A stretch of 64,000 bases of DNA from Sphingomonadaceae bacterium (GTDB lineage Bacteria > Pseudomonadota > Alphaproteobacteria > Sphingomonadales > Sphingomonadaceae). The position numbers and the translations under genes are program-made. The stretch lies in contig JAPZTW010000002.1 of NCBI GenBank assembly GCA_027533105.1, forward strand, positions 372,001 to 436,000. Direction: 5' to 3'. The notes beneath the pieces were generated by a model. It made no database searches and was not told where the DNA came from. It saw only the letters and a list, made by a program, of their open reading frames with translations. This document shows, piece by piece, positions 37,120-45,697 of the stretch; positions within the stretch are counted from its first letter, which is position 1, and the number at the start of each line of letters is the position of its first letter.

Positions 37120-37530
37120 TCAGGGGCAGCGGGGATCGCGCTGGGGCGCTCCGGCCCCGCGCGTCAGCCATGCGCGGCCATCGGGCGCCTGGTACTTTTC
37201 CCCCGGCGCGGTGCGGCTGATCGCCTCGCATCCGGCAGTGAAGGCATATTCCTCGATCGTCACACCATTGGCCTCGGCCCGCTGGGCGTAGACGTCGCGG
37301 CGCTTGATGTTGATGTCATCGGCCAGGCGGCGCACTTCGGTGCTGGGCGGCGTGGGGAACCCAAGGTAGCCGTCGACCTTTTCCCCCACGGCCCCGCTGG
37401 CGCGCGCGGCGGCATAGGCCGGATCGCGCTGCTGGGCCGAAGCCGGGGCGACCAGGACCAGCGCGGCGAGCACGGCCCAGCCAATGCTGGCCAGGCTGCT
37501 GCGGTCGGGGCGGGTGGCGAAGTGGCTCAT
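37120..37530 (-). CDS. ydbL: YdbL family (DUF1318) protein
   Basis: A 136-residue exported protein: the signal peptide ends LVAPASAQ, then AYAAARASGAVGEKVDGYLGFPTPPSTEVRRLADDINIKRRDVYAQRAEANGVTIEEYAFTAGCEAI, which follows the E. coli YdbL pattern of GRVGE...GYL...VADINAERK. The C-terminus adds ~25 residues. It is last in a ydbH-ynbE-ydbL operon; in E. coli YdbL modulates the YdbH-YnbE lipid-transport bridge. Confidence 0.85.
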   Translation of the reverse strand: MSHFATRPDRSSLASIGWAVLAALVLVAPASAQQRDPAYAAARASGAVGEKVDGYLGFPTPPSTEVRRLADDINIKRRDVYAQRAEANGVTIEEYAFTAGCEAISRTAPGEKYQAPDGRAWLTRGAGAPQRDPRCP

Positions 37531-37542
37531 CGTTCAGGTCCT

Positions 37543-37830
37543 TCAGAAAATGTCCGGATTGTCCTTGATCGTGTTCCCGGCATCGGCCGCGAGACGATAG
37601 ACAACCTCCTGCTTGATGTTGATGTTCAGTTCGATGACGATCGGCTTGTCGGGCGCATTGATCGAAATGCATCCGGCCAGCATCATCGTTCCGCCAATCA
37701 GCATCGCACCTTTCATCAAGGCGGCCCGGCCCCTGCCGTTCCGCCGCGACCTCCGGTTCCCTGGCACATTTCCCTGCATGGGCAGGCTTGTTGCAGCCGG
37801 GGCGCGGTTGGTCAATTGCTGGGCTGTCAT
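37543..37830 (-). CDS. ynbE: YnbE family outer-membrane lipoprotein
   Basis: The core MKGAMLIGGTMMLAGCISINAPDKPIVIELNINIKQEVVYRLAADAGNTIKDNPDIF matches YnbE, with lipobox LAGC and the short beta-strand segment. The annotated start is the ATG overlapping the ydbH stop by ATGA (95 residues). An internal ATG at 37716 gives 57 residues with the lipoprotein signal at the N-terminus, close to E. coli YnbE (61). Which is used is unresolved. In E. coli YnbE multimers extend the YdbH tube to the outer membrane. Confidence 0.8.
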   Translation of the reverse strand: MTAQQLTNRAPAATSLPMQGNVPGNRRSRRNGRGRAALMKGAMLIGGTMMLAGCISINAPDKPIVIELNINIKQEVVYRLAADAGNTIKDNPDIF

Positions 37831-40800
37831 GGCACCTTCCTGCTGTCTGGAGGCTGAATATCGGGCGGCAGCGGCGCGGGCGGCGCGGGCTGCTGGATCG
37901 GGCGGCCCTGGGCATCGATCAGCCCCAGCGCGCGCGGATCGCGCACCGCGCCGGGATCGTAAAGCGAGCGAAACGAGTTCAGCATCCGCTGGAACGGCGC
38001 GCGAATGTTGATGTTGAACCGGATCGGCAGCCGGCCAACCTGGCGGGTGACGAAGTTGCGCTTGGCCCCTTCGCCCTGGGTCACCCCGTCGATCCGCACC
38101 TGGGTGAAGATGTCGCCATCCAGTTCGCCGCCCAGGCCGATTTCCATCCGCTTGAAATCGAGCGAGCGGAGCGACTGGAAAGCGAAATTGGCCATGGAAC
38201 CCATGTCCTTGTACGTCAGCGCACCGATGTAGGACACGTTCCCGCCCGGCGCGCGCGAGGTGAGCAGGCCGTTCTCGATCCGCCCGCCGTTCTCGTCGAA
38301 CACCAGCGGCAGCTCGCCATCGAACACGCCCTTGGCGGCGATGTTCGACATGTCGAGCTGCTGGACGAACTGCGCGGCATCGGCCCCCACCACCTTCAGC
38401 GTGAAGCGTCGTTCATCGACCGCACCCAGCTTCATCCGGGTGGGCAGCAAGAACAGCTCGCCATCGACAAAGGGCCATTCCGCGCCATTCACCACCAGCA
38501 CGCCGTCGGGTTCCAGCTGGAAGCTGAGCTTGCCATCGAAGACCTCGATCCCCGGATTGATCGAGGCGATCTTCAGCCGCTGGTCGGGCGCGGTGACCAG
38601 GCCGATGAGGTCAGTGAACGCGATAGTGCCGCTGACCCCTTCGACCGGGCCGAACTCGGCCGCGAAATCGAACTTGTCGGTGGTGAAGCTGCCGGTCGAG
38701 GTGACATGGTCCGGCGTCCAGTCGATCCGCCCGCCGCCGCGCAGGGTCCCTTCCGCATTGGCGATCACGCCCAGGGCCAGATAGGTCAGGGTATCGGGCT
38801 GAAGCTGCTGGTCGAACCGCAGGTCGCGTACCGGCAGGTCGGCATGGCCGCGCCCGCTGCCCAGATCGTGGACAATGCTCGCCTCGGTGATCACCCGGTC
38901 CGAGCGCGGTTCGCGCAGCGCGGCGAAGGCGGCGATGCGGTTGTCGATCAGGGTCAGCGTGGCATCGCGGGCCACCAATGGGCGGAACCGGTCATCCAGC
39001 TGGCGGTCCTCCAGCCGGAATGCCCCCTCGCCCAGCGCCAACTGGCCATTGGCAAAGCGCCAGGTGCCGCCGGCATTGAGGATGTCGAGCGGCACGGCCG
39101 CCAGCCTGGCCTCGGCCCCGGTGTAGGTGCCGACCGTCTCGCGGCCCAGCTTCGCGTCGAGCGCAGCAATCGTGAAGCGGTTGGGATCGGCCCGTTCGCC
39201 CAGTTCCACCGCCACCTCGCGCGCGGCGAGATGGCCCGGCCAGGCCAGCCCCACCGCGCCGCTGGTCAGGCGGATCGGCGTATCGCCCAGCCGCCCCGTG
39301 AGCGCCAGCGACGGCACCCCGGCAGCCACGCGCAGGCCGCCCCGGCCGGTCGAGACGATCGCCCCGCCCCGCGCCGGGCAAAGCCGCAGGCTGCGCGCAT
39401 CGAGCGAGAGACTGGCCAGGCTCAGCGCCTGGAACCGCACTTCGGTACATTGCCGCCAGAGCGCGAGGCCGCGCCGCGCTGACCAGGTGCCATCCAGCGG
39501 CACGGCCAGATCGCTCACCCGCCCGCCCGGGAATGCGCCCGAAAGCCGGGCCTTGCCGGAGAGGCCAATCGCGCCGTCGGCGCGGCGGACGATGACGAGT
39601 TGCGGCAGGGCCAGGGCGGCATCCCGCGCGCGGTATTCAGGCATGGCCAGCCGCGCCGCGATCGCCCCGCCCGGTTGGCGCTCGACCTGCCCGGACAGGC
39701 GTGGCAGCCCCGCCCCGCCGGTACGGACATTGCCCGACAGCCTCAGTCCCGCCGCCCCGCCCAGCGCCAATTGCCCGCGCGAGAGGACCAGCAGGCTCTG
39801 CCCGCTGCTGCCGGTCAGTTCGGCCGTGGGAACGATCAAGCTGGTCAGCGCGCCGGAGCGGCGCAGGGTGTAACTCGCTTCAAGCCGGCTGTTCGCGCCT
39901 TCGCGTTGCAGGCCGGCGCGCAGCTGGGCCAGCAAGGGCGCGCCCAGGGTGCCCGCCGCGGCACGTTCCAGCCCGGCCAGTGTGCGATCAAAGGCGGCTC
40001 CCGGCCGGATGGCCTGCCCGGTCAGTGTCCCTTCGCCCTCCAGCCGGCCGAGGCCCGCGCCGCCGCGCGCCACGCCCTCGATCGCCAGGTCGCGCGCGGC
40101 GACCTCGCCAGTCAGGCCATTGGCCGTGAGGCGATAGCGCGCGATCAGCCCGGCCTTGCGCCAGGTCAGGTCCAGCTCGCCGCCAAGGCGCGCGACCTGC
40201 TGCCCGGAGAGGTCCAGTGGCCCGCCCGCCAGCTTGCCGGTGCCGCGCGCACTGGCGAAGGCCGCATCGGCGGTCAGATCAACGGCCAGCGCGGTCGCGC
40301 CCAGCTTCAGGCCGGGACAGGCGAGCGCGGCAAGGCGCAGGGGGCCCTTGAAGCGGGGCTTGCCGTCCGCCGTGGTCACCGCGCCAAAGGCACTGGCCCG
40401 GTCGATCCGGCATTCGCCCGCGCGCAAAGCGGGTCCGGCCACCGCCAGTTGTCCGATGAAACCATCGCGCAGGTTGCCGCGTCCAGCGGCCTTGAGGCCG
40501 AGCGGTCCGAAATCGGTATCGATCAGGGCGCGCGCGTCTTCCAGTTGCAGGTCAAGGTCGGGCAGGCCGGGTGGCGCCGCGCCGGGTGCGAACAGCGCCT
40601 TGTCGAGGCTCCCGAAGGTCAGCGTGCCATCGCGGTAGGAACCATAGAGCCGGGGCCTGACCAGCCGTACCGCGCCAATCGCGGGCAGGCCGAACGTGGG
40701 GGTGATCGTCACCTCGACCCGATCGGCAGTGAAATCGGGCCGGGCCGGATCGCCCAGCACCACATTGCTCAACACCTGGGTCAGCGGGCCGATCTGTTCG

Positions 40801-41006
40801 AGCCGATAGGTGCCCTGCAGTTCATACTGCTTGAGCTGGTCGGCAATGATCCGGTGGGCCAGGTTCTCGCGCTGCCACCAGACGAGGCCAAGGGCGACGA
40901 CCAGCAGGCCAAGCACGATGGCCACACCCCGCCGCCAGCGCCGCCGCCGCGGTGCCGGGGCAGCTTCCGCCGCGCTTTCGGAAGGTTCGACCTCTGCTTC
41001 GGCCAT
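37827..41006 (-). CDS. ydbH: YdbH domain protein (AsmA-like intermembrane lipid transport)
   Basis: A 1059-residue protein: a charged N-terminus, one membrane helix (RRGVAIVLGLLVVALGLVWWQRENL), then a very long beta-rich periplasmic region. The C-terminal ~350 residues have the YdbH/dicarboxylate-transport family features (LTYLALGVIANAEGTLRGGGRIDWTP, FELNINIRAP-like end). In E. coli YdbH is one of three redundant AsmA-like proteins moving phospholipids to the outer membrane. Order ydbH-ynbE-ydbL is kept. The ATG at 41006 has AGGA close by; an ATG 4 codons earlier is possible. Long open frames on the other strand here are GC-rich shadows. Confidence 0.87.
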   Translation of the reverse strand: MAEAEVEPSESAAEAAPAPRRRRWRRGVAIVLGLLVVALGLVWWQRENLAHRIIADQLKQYELQGTYRLEQIGPLTQVLSNVVLGDPARPDFTADRVEVTITPTFGLPAIGAVRLVRPRLYGSYRDGTLTFGSLDKALFAPGAAPPGLPDLDLQLEDARALIDTDFGPLGLKAAGRGNLRDGFIGQLAVAGPALRAGECRIDRASAFGAVTTADGKPRFKGPLRLAALACPGLKLGATALAVDLTADAAFASARGTGKLAGGPLDLSGQQVARLGGELDLTWRKAGLIARYRLTANGLTGEVAARDLAIEGVARGGAGLGRLEGEGTLTGQAIRPGAAFDRTLAGLERAAAGTLGAPLLAQLRAGLQREGANSRLEASYTLRRSGALTSLIVPTAELTGSSGQSLLVLSRGQLALGGAAGLRLSGNVRTGGAGLPRLSGQVERQPGGAIAARLAMPEYRARDAALALPQLVIVRRADGAIGLSGKARLSGAFPGGRVSDLAVPLDGTWSARRGLALWRQCTEVRFQALSLASLSLDARSLRLCPARGGAIVSTGRGGLRVAAGVPSLALTGRLGDTPIRLTSGAVGLAWPGHLAAREVAVELGERADPNRFTIAALDAKLGRETVGTYTGAEARLAAVPLDILNAGGTWRFANGQLALGEGAFRLEDRQLDDRFRPLVARDATLTLIDNRIAAFAALREPRSDRVITEASIVHDLGSGRGHADLPVRDLRFDQQLQPDTLTYLALGVIANAEGTLRGGGRIDWTPDHVTSTGSFTTDKFDFAAEFGPVEGVSGTIAFTDLIGLVTAPDQRLKIASINPGIEVFDGKLSFQLEPDGVLVVNGAEWPFVDGELFLLPTRMKLGAVDERRFTLKVVGADAAQFVQQLDMSNIAAKGVFDGELPLVFDENGGRIENGLLTSRAPGGNVSYIGALTYKDMGSMANFAFQSLRSLDFKRMEIGLGGELDGDIFTQVRIDGVTQGEGAKRNFVTRQVGRLPIRFNINIRAPFQRMLNSFRSLYDPGAVRDPRALGLIDAQGRPIQQPAPPAPLPPDIQPPDSRKVP

Positions 41007-41078
41007 GGTTCCTGCCATGGTTCTTGCTTGCGCGCTCGCGCCGCGAAAGGCAATGCAGCATTGGCGAAGGGAGCAAGC

Positions 41079-41774
41079 GTGGCCGACGAAACGCCTAAAG
41101 ATCAACATCATGGTACCGGTCACCGCGCGCGGCTGCGCAGCCGCTTGCTGGGCGGCGGGGCCGAGGCGCTGGGCGATCACGAGGTGATCGAATACCTGCT
41201 GATGACCGCGATCCCGCGCAAGGACGTGAAGCCGCTGGCCAAGAGCCTGCTGACCCGGTTCGGCGGCCTGGCCGGGGTATTCAACGCCGATTGGCAGGCG
41301 CTGGCGCTGCATCCTGGCATGGGCGAAACCAGTGCGGCGGCGCTGAAAATCGTGGCGCTCTCCGCCCGCCGCCTCGCCCGGGCCGAAGTGGCGGAACAGC
41401 CAGTCCTGTCAAGCTGGCAGGCGCTGATCGACTACCTGACGATCGACATGGCGCACCTGACCCACGAGCGCGTGCGGGTGCTCTATCTCGACACGCGCAA
41501 CCGGCTGATCCTCGATCACCTCGAAAGCGAGGGCGCGCTCGACGAAGCGGCGATCCATCCCCGCAACGTGGTCAAGCGGGCGCTGGATATCGGGGCGGCG
41601 GCGTTGATCCTTGTCCACAACCACCCGTCCGGCTCATCCGAGCCGAGCCGCGCGGATATTCAAATTACCAATCGCATCGCCGAAGCGGGGCGGCTACTTG
41701 GCATCGTGGTCCACGACCACGTGATCATCGGCCGTCATGGCCATACCAGTCTGCGCGCCAAGGGACTTGTCTGA
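41079..41774 (+). CDS. radC: RadC family protein (JAB/MPN domain)
   Basis: A 231-residue protein from a GTG start (VADETPKDQHHGTGHRARLRSRLLGGGAEAL) with GGGAG 6 bases upstream. HhH-like DHEVIEYLLMTAIPRKDVKPLAKSLLTRFGGL, then a JAMM motif: VVKRALDIGAAALILVHNHPSGSSEPSRADIQIT, with HxH...D for zinc. The name RadC is historical; a repair function is doubtful, and a JAB-type isopeptidase or regulator is possible. Divergent from ydbH and 4 bases before the CoA transferase gene. Confidence 0.93.
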   Translation: MADETPKDQHHGTGHRARLRSRLLGGGAEALGDHEVIEYLLMTAIPRKDVKPLAKSLLTRFGGLAGVFNADWQALALHPGMGETSAAALKIVALSARRLARAEVAEQPVLSSWQALIDYLTIDMAHLTHERVRVLYLDTRNRLILDHLESEGALDEAAIHPRNVVKRALDIGAAALILVHNHPSGSSEPSRADIQITNRIAEAGRLLGIVVHDHVIIGRHGHTSLRAKGLV

Positions 41775-41778
41775 GACG

Positions 41779-42960
41779 ATGAGCGAGAACACGCCGGCCC
41801 CGCCCATGCTGCAGGGCATCAAGGTAGTGGACCTGACCACCGTGGTCTTCGGCCCCTATTGCACCCAGATCCTTGCCGATCTGGGGGCCGAGGTGATCAA
41901 GGTGGAAACGCCGGGCACGGGTGACGCCCTGCGCTGGGCGGCCAAGGCACCGGTCACCCCCGGCATGTCGCCGGCCTTCTTCGGCTTCAACCACGGCAAG
42001 CGCTCGATCGCGCTGGACCTGAAGGGTGAGGCCGATGCCGCGGTGATGCGCGCCCTGCTGGCCGAGGCCGACCTGTTCGTGGTCAACGTGCGGGGCAAGG
42101 CGCTCGACCGGCTGGGGCTGGATTACGACGCGGTGCGGGCGATCCGGCCCGACATTGTCTATGTCCACTGCGTCGGGTTCGGGCAGGATGGCCCCTATGC
42201 CGATCTGCAGGCCTATGATGACGTGATCCAGGCCGCCAGCGGCGCGGCCAGCCTCTTGCCGCGCGTCGATGGCAACCCGCGCCCGCGCTACCTGCCCTCG
42301 CTGATCGCGGACAAGGTGGCGGGGCTCCACGCCGCCTATGCGGCGCTGGCCGCGCTGTTTCATCGCCAGCGCACCGGCGAAGGCCAGCGGGTCGAGGTAC
42401 CGATGCTCGAAGCCTTTTCCAGCTTCATGCTGAACGAGCACCTGGGCGGGCAGACCTTCGATCCGCCGGTCGGCCCGGTCGGCTATCAGCGCCAGCTCGA
42501 TCCCGATCGCCAGCCCTTTCCCACAGCGGACGGCCATGTCTCGATCGTTGCCTATACCTATGATTCATGGGACCGGATCTTCGCGCTGCTGGACGATCCC
42601 GATTTCCTGAACGATCCGCGTTTCGCAGGCGGCGCGGCCCGGATGGCCAACCTGGCGGTGATGTATCACCGGATTGCCGAACTGACCCCGCGGCTGACCA
42701 CGGCCGAGCTGATCGCGCGCTGCCAGGCGGCCCAGATCCCCGCCCAGCCGGTGCGTGATATCGGGGCCATGCTGGACGATCCGCACCTCGCCGCCACCGG
42801 CTTCTTCCGCCGCCGCGAACATCCCAGCGAAGGCCCCTATCACGAGATCGGCGCGCCGGTGCGCTTTGGCGCCATGCCCACGGCCGAGCGCAGCCCCCCG
42901 CCGCTGCTCGACCAGGATGGCGCCGCGATCCGCGCCGAACTGGCCGGAAAGCCGGACTAG
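41779..42960 (+). CDS. CaiB/BaiF family (class III) CoA transferase
   Basis: A 393-residue protein: LQGIKVVDLTTVVFGPYCTQILADLGAEVIKVETPGTGDALR, FGFNHGKRSIALDLKGEADAAVM, the catalytic Asp region SIAYDDVIQAASG-like QAYDDVIQAASGAASL, and C-terminal PAQPVRDIGAMLDDPHLAATGFF. The family moves CoA between acids. The ATG at 41779 lies 4 bases after radC. The substrate is unknown; the later enoyl-CoA hydratase and SDR suggest acyl-CoA catabolism. Confidence 0.93.
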   Translation: MSENTPAPPMLQGIKVVDLTTVVFGPYCTQILADLGAEVIKVETPGTGDALRWAAKAPVTPGMSPAFFGFNHGKRSIALDLKGEADAAVMRALLAEADLFVVNVRGKALDRLGLDYDAVRAIRPDIVYVHCVGFGQDGPYADLQAYDDVIQAASGAASLLPRVDGNPRPRYLPSLIADKVAGLHAAYAALAALFHRQRTGEGQRVEVPMLEAFSSFMLNEHLGGQTFDPPVGPVGYQRQLDPDRQPFPTADGHVSIVAYTYDSWDRIFALLDDPDFLNDPRFAGGAARMANLAVMYHRIAELTPRLTTAELIARCQAAQIPAQPVRDIGAMLDDPHLAATGFFRRREHPSEGPYHEIGAPVRFGAMPTAERSPPPLLDQDGAAIRAELAGKPD

Positions 42961-42963
42961 GCC

Positions 42964-43686
42964 ATGTGTGTGGCGGCGATCGCGTGGAACGCGCATCCGC
43001 GCTGGCGGCTGGTCGTCGTGGCCAACCGCGACGAATTCCATGAACGCCCCACCGCGCCCCTCGCCCGCTGGGACAACGGCGCGATCGCCGGGCGCGATCT
43101 GGAGGCTGGCGGCACCTGGCTGGGGCTGAACGAGGCCGGGCGCTTTGCCCTGGTCACCAATTTCCGCTTGCCGGGCTATCCGCGACCGGGCCTGGCCTCG
43201 CGCGGGGGGCTGGTGGTGGACTGGCTGGCCGGCGCGCCCGACCCGGACGGCACGGCGATGAACCCCTTTCACCTGCTGCGCGTGGGCCCCGACGGGGCCA
43301 GCCACCTGACCAACCAGCCCGAACCGCTGGTCCAGCCACTGGCCCCCGGTTTCCACGGCGTTTCGAACGGCCATTTCGATCAGCCCTGGCCCAAGACCCA
43401 GCGGCTCAGCGCTGCGCTGTCCGCGTGGATCGATCGCGGCGAACCGGGCGGTCCGGCCGACCTGTTCGCCGCGCTCGCTGACGAAACCCGGCTACCCGCC
43501 GAGCCGGACAGCGAAGGGCCGGACGCGCCGTTCAGCCCCGTGTTCATCCGCAACCCAGCCTATGGCACGCGCTGTTCCACCGTGGTGCTGGTGGACGCCC
43601 AGGGCGCGGGCACGATCATCGAACGGCGCTTCGGCCCGGATGGCGAAGCGACCGGGGAAACGGCGATCGGGTTTACCTGGCCCTAG
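42964..43686 (+). CDS. NRDE family protein (TANGO2-like)
   Basis: A 240-residue protein beginning MCVAAIAWNAHPRWRLVVVANRDEFHERPTAPLARW, with the NRDE motif and a Cys at position 2 as in Ntn-type members, then GAIAGRDLEAGGTWLGLNEAGRFALVTNFR. The eukaryotic relative TANGO2 is linked to heme/lipid handling; bacterial roles are unclear. It starts 3 bases after the CoA transferase stop, and its stop overlaps the convergent fusion gene by 4 bases. Confidence 0.92.
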   Translation: MCVAAIAWNAHPRWRLVVVANRDEFHERPTAPLARWDNGAIAGRDLEAGGTWLGLNEAGRFALVTNFRLPGYPRPGLASRGGLVVDWLAGAPDPDGTAMNPFHLLRVGPDGASHLTNQPEPLVQPLAPGFHGVSNGHFDQPWPKTQRLSAALSAWIDRGEPGGPADLFAALADETRLPAEPDSEGPDAPFSPVFIRNPAYGTRCSTVVLVDAQGAGTIIERRFGPDGEATGETAIGFTWP

Positions 43687-44903
43687 GCGAAGTGCAGGCG
43701 GCGGTACTTGCCCCGGAAATAGAGCAGCGGATCGCGGCGCGGTTCGAACTGGGCGCGGACCACTTCCCCCACCAGGATGAAGTGGTCGCCGCCATCGTGG
43801 ACCGCGTGGCGCTTGCATTCGAAAGCACCCAGCGCCCCGTCGATCAGCGGCATGCCCGTCTCGCCCGGGGTCCAGGCGGTGGCGGCAAAGCGATCCTCGC
43901 CCTTGCCGGCAAAGCGGTTCGAGGTGGCCTGCTGGCTGACCTGCAGCATGTTCACCGCGAAATGCTCGGCCTCGCGCAGGACCGGGGCGGACCCGGCGTT
44001 GTTGGCCACACAGACCAGCAGCAGCGGCGGATCGAGCGAAAGCGAGGTAAAGCTGTTGGCGGTGAGGCCAATTGGCGTGCCATTGGCATCGCGCGAGGTG
44101 ATGATGGTGATGCCAGTGGCAAAGCAGCCCATGGCATCGCGCAGGGTGCGCGCGTCCGACCCGGCGCGGAATTCATGCGCGGCGCGCGGCTGCTTGCGCT
44201 CCAAGAAATCGAGCAGGTGGGCCAGGAACGCCTCGGTCCGGTCGGTCACGACCAGCAGGTCGGCATCGGCCACCTCGACGCTTTCGGCATTGGGCAGTGC
44301 CGCGTCGAAGGCGGCGCTGGCAGGCGAACGTTCGATCCACGACAAGCCGCCTCGCACCACCAGGGTCGGGAGGTTGAGCTTCGGGGCTGCCTCGGCCAGG
44401 GTCGCCTCGATATCGTCAAGGTCGGTCTGGCCCAGCACCCGCTCATCCCACAGCTTCTGGTCGTGCCCGCGCAGCTCCGCGAGGCGCGCGGCAATCGTCT
44501 CGGCAAGGCCCGGATCGCGCCGCGCCGGCATGTCGACCAGCACCAGTCCGGCGGCCAGGTTCGCGGCATCGGCCGCAAGGGCGACCGTCGCAATCCAGCC
44601 ACCCAGGGTCGAGGCCAGCACGACCGGCCGCGTGCCCAGCTGGGCCAGGACGGCGCGCAGGTCTTCGACATAGGATTCGAGGTCGTAACGACCGCTTTCC
44701 GGCCACTCGCTGCCACCATGGCCGCGCAGGTCGAGCGAGACGACCCGCCGCCCGGCCTGGACCAGGGCTTCGGCCACAGTATGCCATTCGCCGCGGGTCT
44801 GGCCCGCGCCATGGACCAGCAGGATCGTGGGGTCGTGCTCGTCTCCGATCACGTCAGCTTCAAGCCGAACGCCGCCAAAGCCCTTGAAAGTCAGCACGGT
44901 CAT
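43683..44903 (-). CDS. Alpha/beta-hydrolase-like domain fused to flavin reductase domain
   Basis: A 406-residue two-domain protein. Residues ~1-238 have the alpha/beta hydrolase fold (LLVHGAGQTRGEWHTVAEAL, SLDLRGHGGSEWP). The nucleophile elbow reads A-S-T99-L-G-G instead of G-x-S-x-G, the acid position reads GGLSW189, and the His position reads L216, so the triad looks lost. Residues ~250-406 are a flavin reductase domain (RDAMGCFATGITIITSRDANGTPIGLTANSFTSLSLDPPLLLVCVANNAG...GDHFILVGEVV) that uses FMN to supply reduced flavin. Followed by an overlap (ATGA) with the enoyl-CoA hydratase gene upstream. Reductase call firm, hydrolase role doubtful. Confidence 0.88.
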   Translation of the reverse strand: MTVLTFKGFGGVRLEADVIGDEHDPTILLVHGAGQTRGEWHTVAEALVQAGRRVVSLDLRGHGGSEWPESGRYDLESYVEDLRAVLAQLGTRPVVLASTLGGWIATVALAADAANLAAGLVLVDMPARRDPGLAETIAARLAELRGHDQKLWDERVLGQTDLDDIEATLAEAAPKLNLPTLVVRGGLSWIERSPASAAFDAALPNAESVEVADADLLVVTDRTEAFLAHLLDFLERKQPRAAHEFRAGSDARTLRDAMGCFATGITIITSRDANGTPIGLTANSFTSLSLDPPLLLVCVANNAGSAPVLREAEHFAVNMLQVSQQATSNRFAGKGEDRFAATAWTPGETGMPLIDGALGAFECKRHAVHDGGDHFILVGEVVRAQFEPRRDPLLYFRGKYRRLHFA

Positions 44904-45697
44904 TGTTGGTCCTCGTCAGAGTGGGGGCGGCCCTGCCAGCGCGGCGGGCGTTTTTCGGCAAAGGCGCGCGGGCCTTCGCTGGCATCGGCGCTGGTGCGCC
45001 AGGCGGCAAAGGCGGGGTAATCGGCCTGGGCGGCTATGGCAGCGGCGAGGCCCGGTTCCTCCAGCCCGCGCAGAACCGTCTCCTTGGACGCGCGGATCGC
45101 CATGGGCGAGCAGCGCAGGATCTCCGCGCACCAGCGTTGGGTCGCGGCGGTGAGATCGGCATCGGGCACGACCTCGTTGATGAAGCCCAGACGCAGACCC
45201 TCGGCCGCCGACACGCGCTTGCCGGTGAGGATCAGGCCCAGCGCCTGCTTCATGCCGATCTGGCGCGGCAGGCGGTGCAGCCCGCCGCCCAGCGCCACGG
45301 CCCCGACCAGCGGTTCGGGCAAGGCAAAGCTGGCGCTTTCGGCGGCAATGATGATGTCGCAGGCCAGCGCCAGTTCGAAGCCGCCACCCATCGCCACGCC
45401 ATTGACCGCGGCGATGAACGGCTTGGGGCAATCGAACCGCTCGATCAGGCCGGCATAGCCGTGGGCCGGATAGGGCCGGTGTCCGCCAGCGGCCACGGCC
45501 TTGAGGTCTGACCCGGCGCAGAACCCCCGTCCCTCGCCCGTGATGACGCAGATTTCCTGCGCGGGATCGGCGGCAAAGGCATTGAAGGCGGCCTCCAGCT
45601 CGTCATGCATGTCGGGCGTGATGGCGTTGAGCGAGGCCGGGCGCGCCAGGGTGACCGTGGTCACGCCGCCCGCAGTCGATACGCGGATCTCAGACAT
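44900..45697 (-). CDS. Enoyl-CoA hydratase/isomerase family protein
   Basis: A 265-residue crotonase: VTTVTLARPASLNAITPDMHDELEAAF, GEGRGFCAGSDLKAVAAGG (oxyanion hole), KPFIAAVNGVAMGGGFELALACDIIIAAESASFALPEPLVGAVALGGGLHRLPRQIG with the catalytic Glu. It hydrates or isomerises enoyl-CoA. The ATG at 45697 overlaps the aldo/keto reductase gene by 8 bases, and its stop overlaps the fusion gene start, so three genes form one transcript. Confidence 0.93.
   Translation of the reverse strand: MSEIRVSTAGGVTTVTLARPASLNAITPDMHDELEAAFNAFAADPAQEICVITGEGRGFCAGSDLKAVAAGGHRPYPAHGYAGLIERFDCPKPFIAAVNGVAMGGGFELALACDIIIAAESASFALPEPLVGAVALGGGLHRLPRQIGMKQALGLILTGKRVSAAEGLRLGFINEVVPDADLTAATQRWCAEILRCSPMAIRASKETVLRGLEEPGLAAAIAAQADYPAFAAWRTSADASEGPRAFAEKRPPRWQGRPHSDEDQQ

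Noticed and set aside
37788..39482. 564-codon plus-strand open frame antisense to ydbH
   Set aside because: Composition reflects the opposite strand; no start signal, no recognisable family, and it overlaps the coupled ydbH-ynbE pair.
39600..41078. Long plus-strand open frame (over 490 codons) upstream of radC, antisense to ydbH
   Set aside because: GC-rich shadow of the minus-strand ydbH gene; no domain recognised and radC has its own GTG with RBS at 41079.
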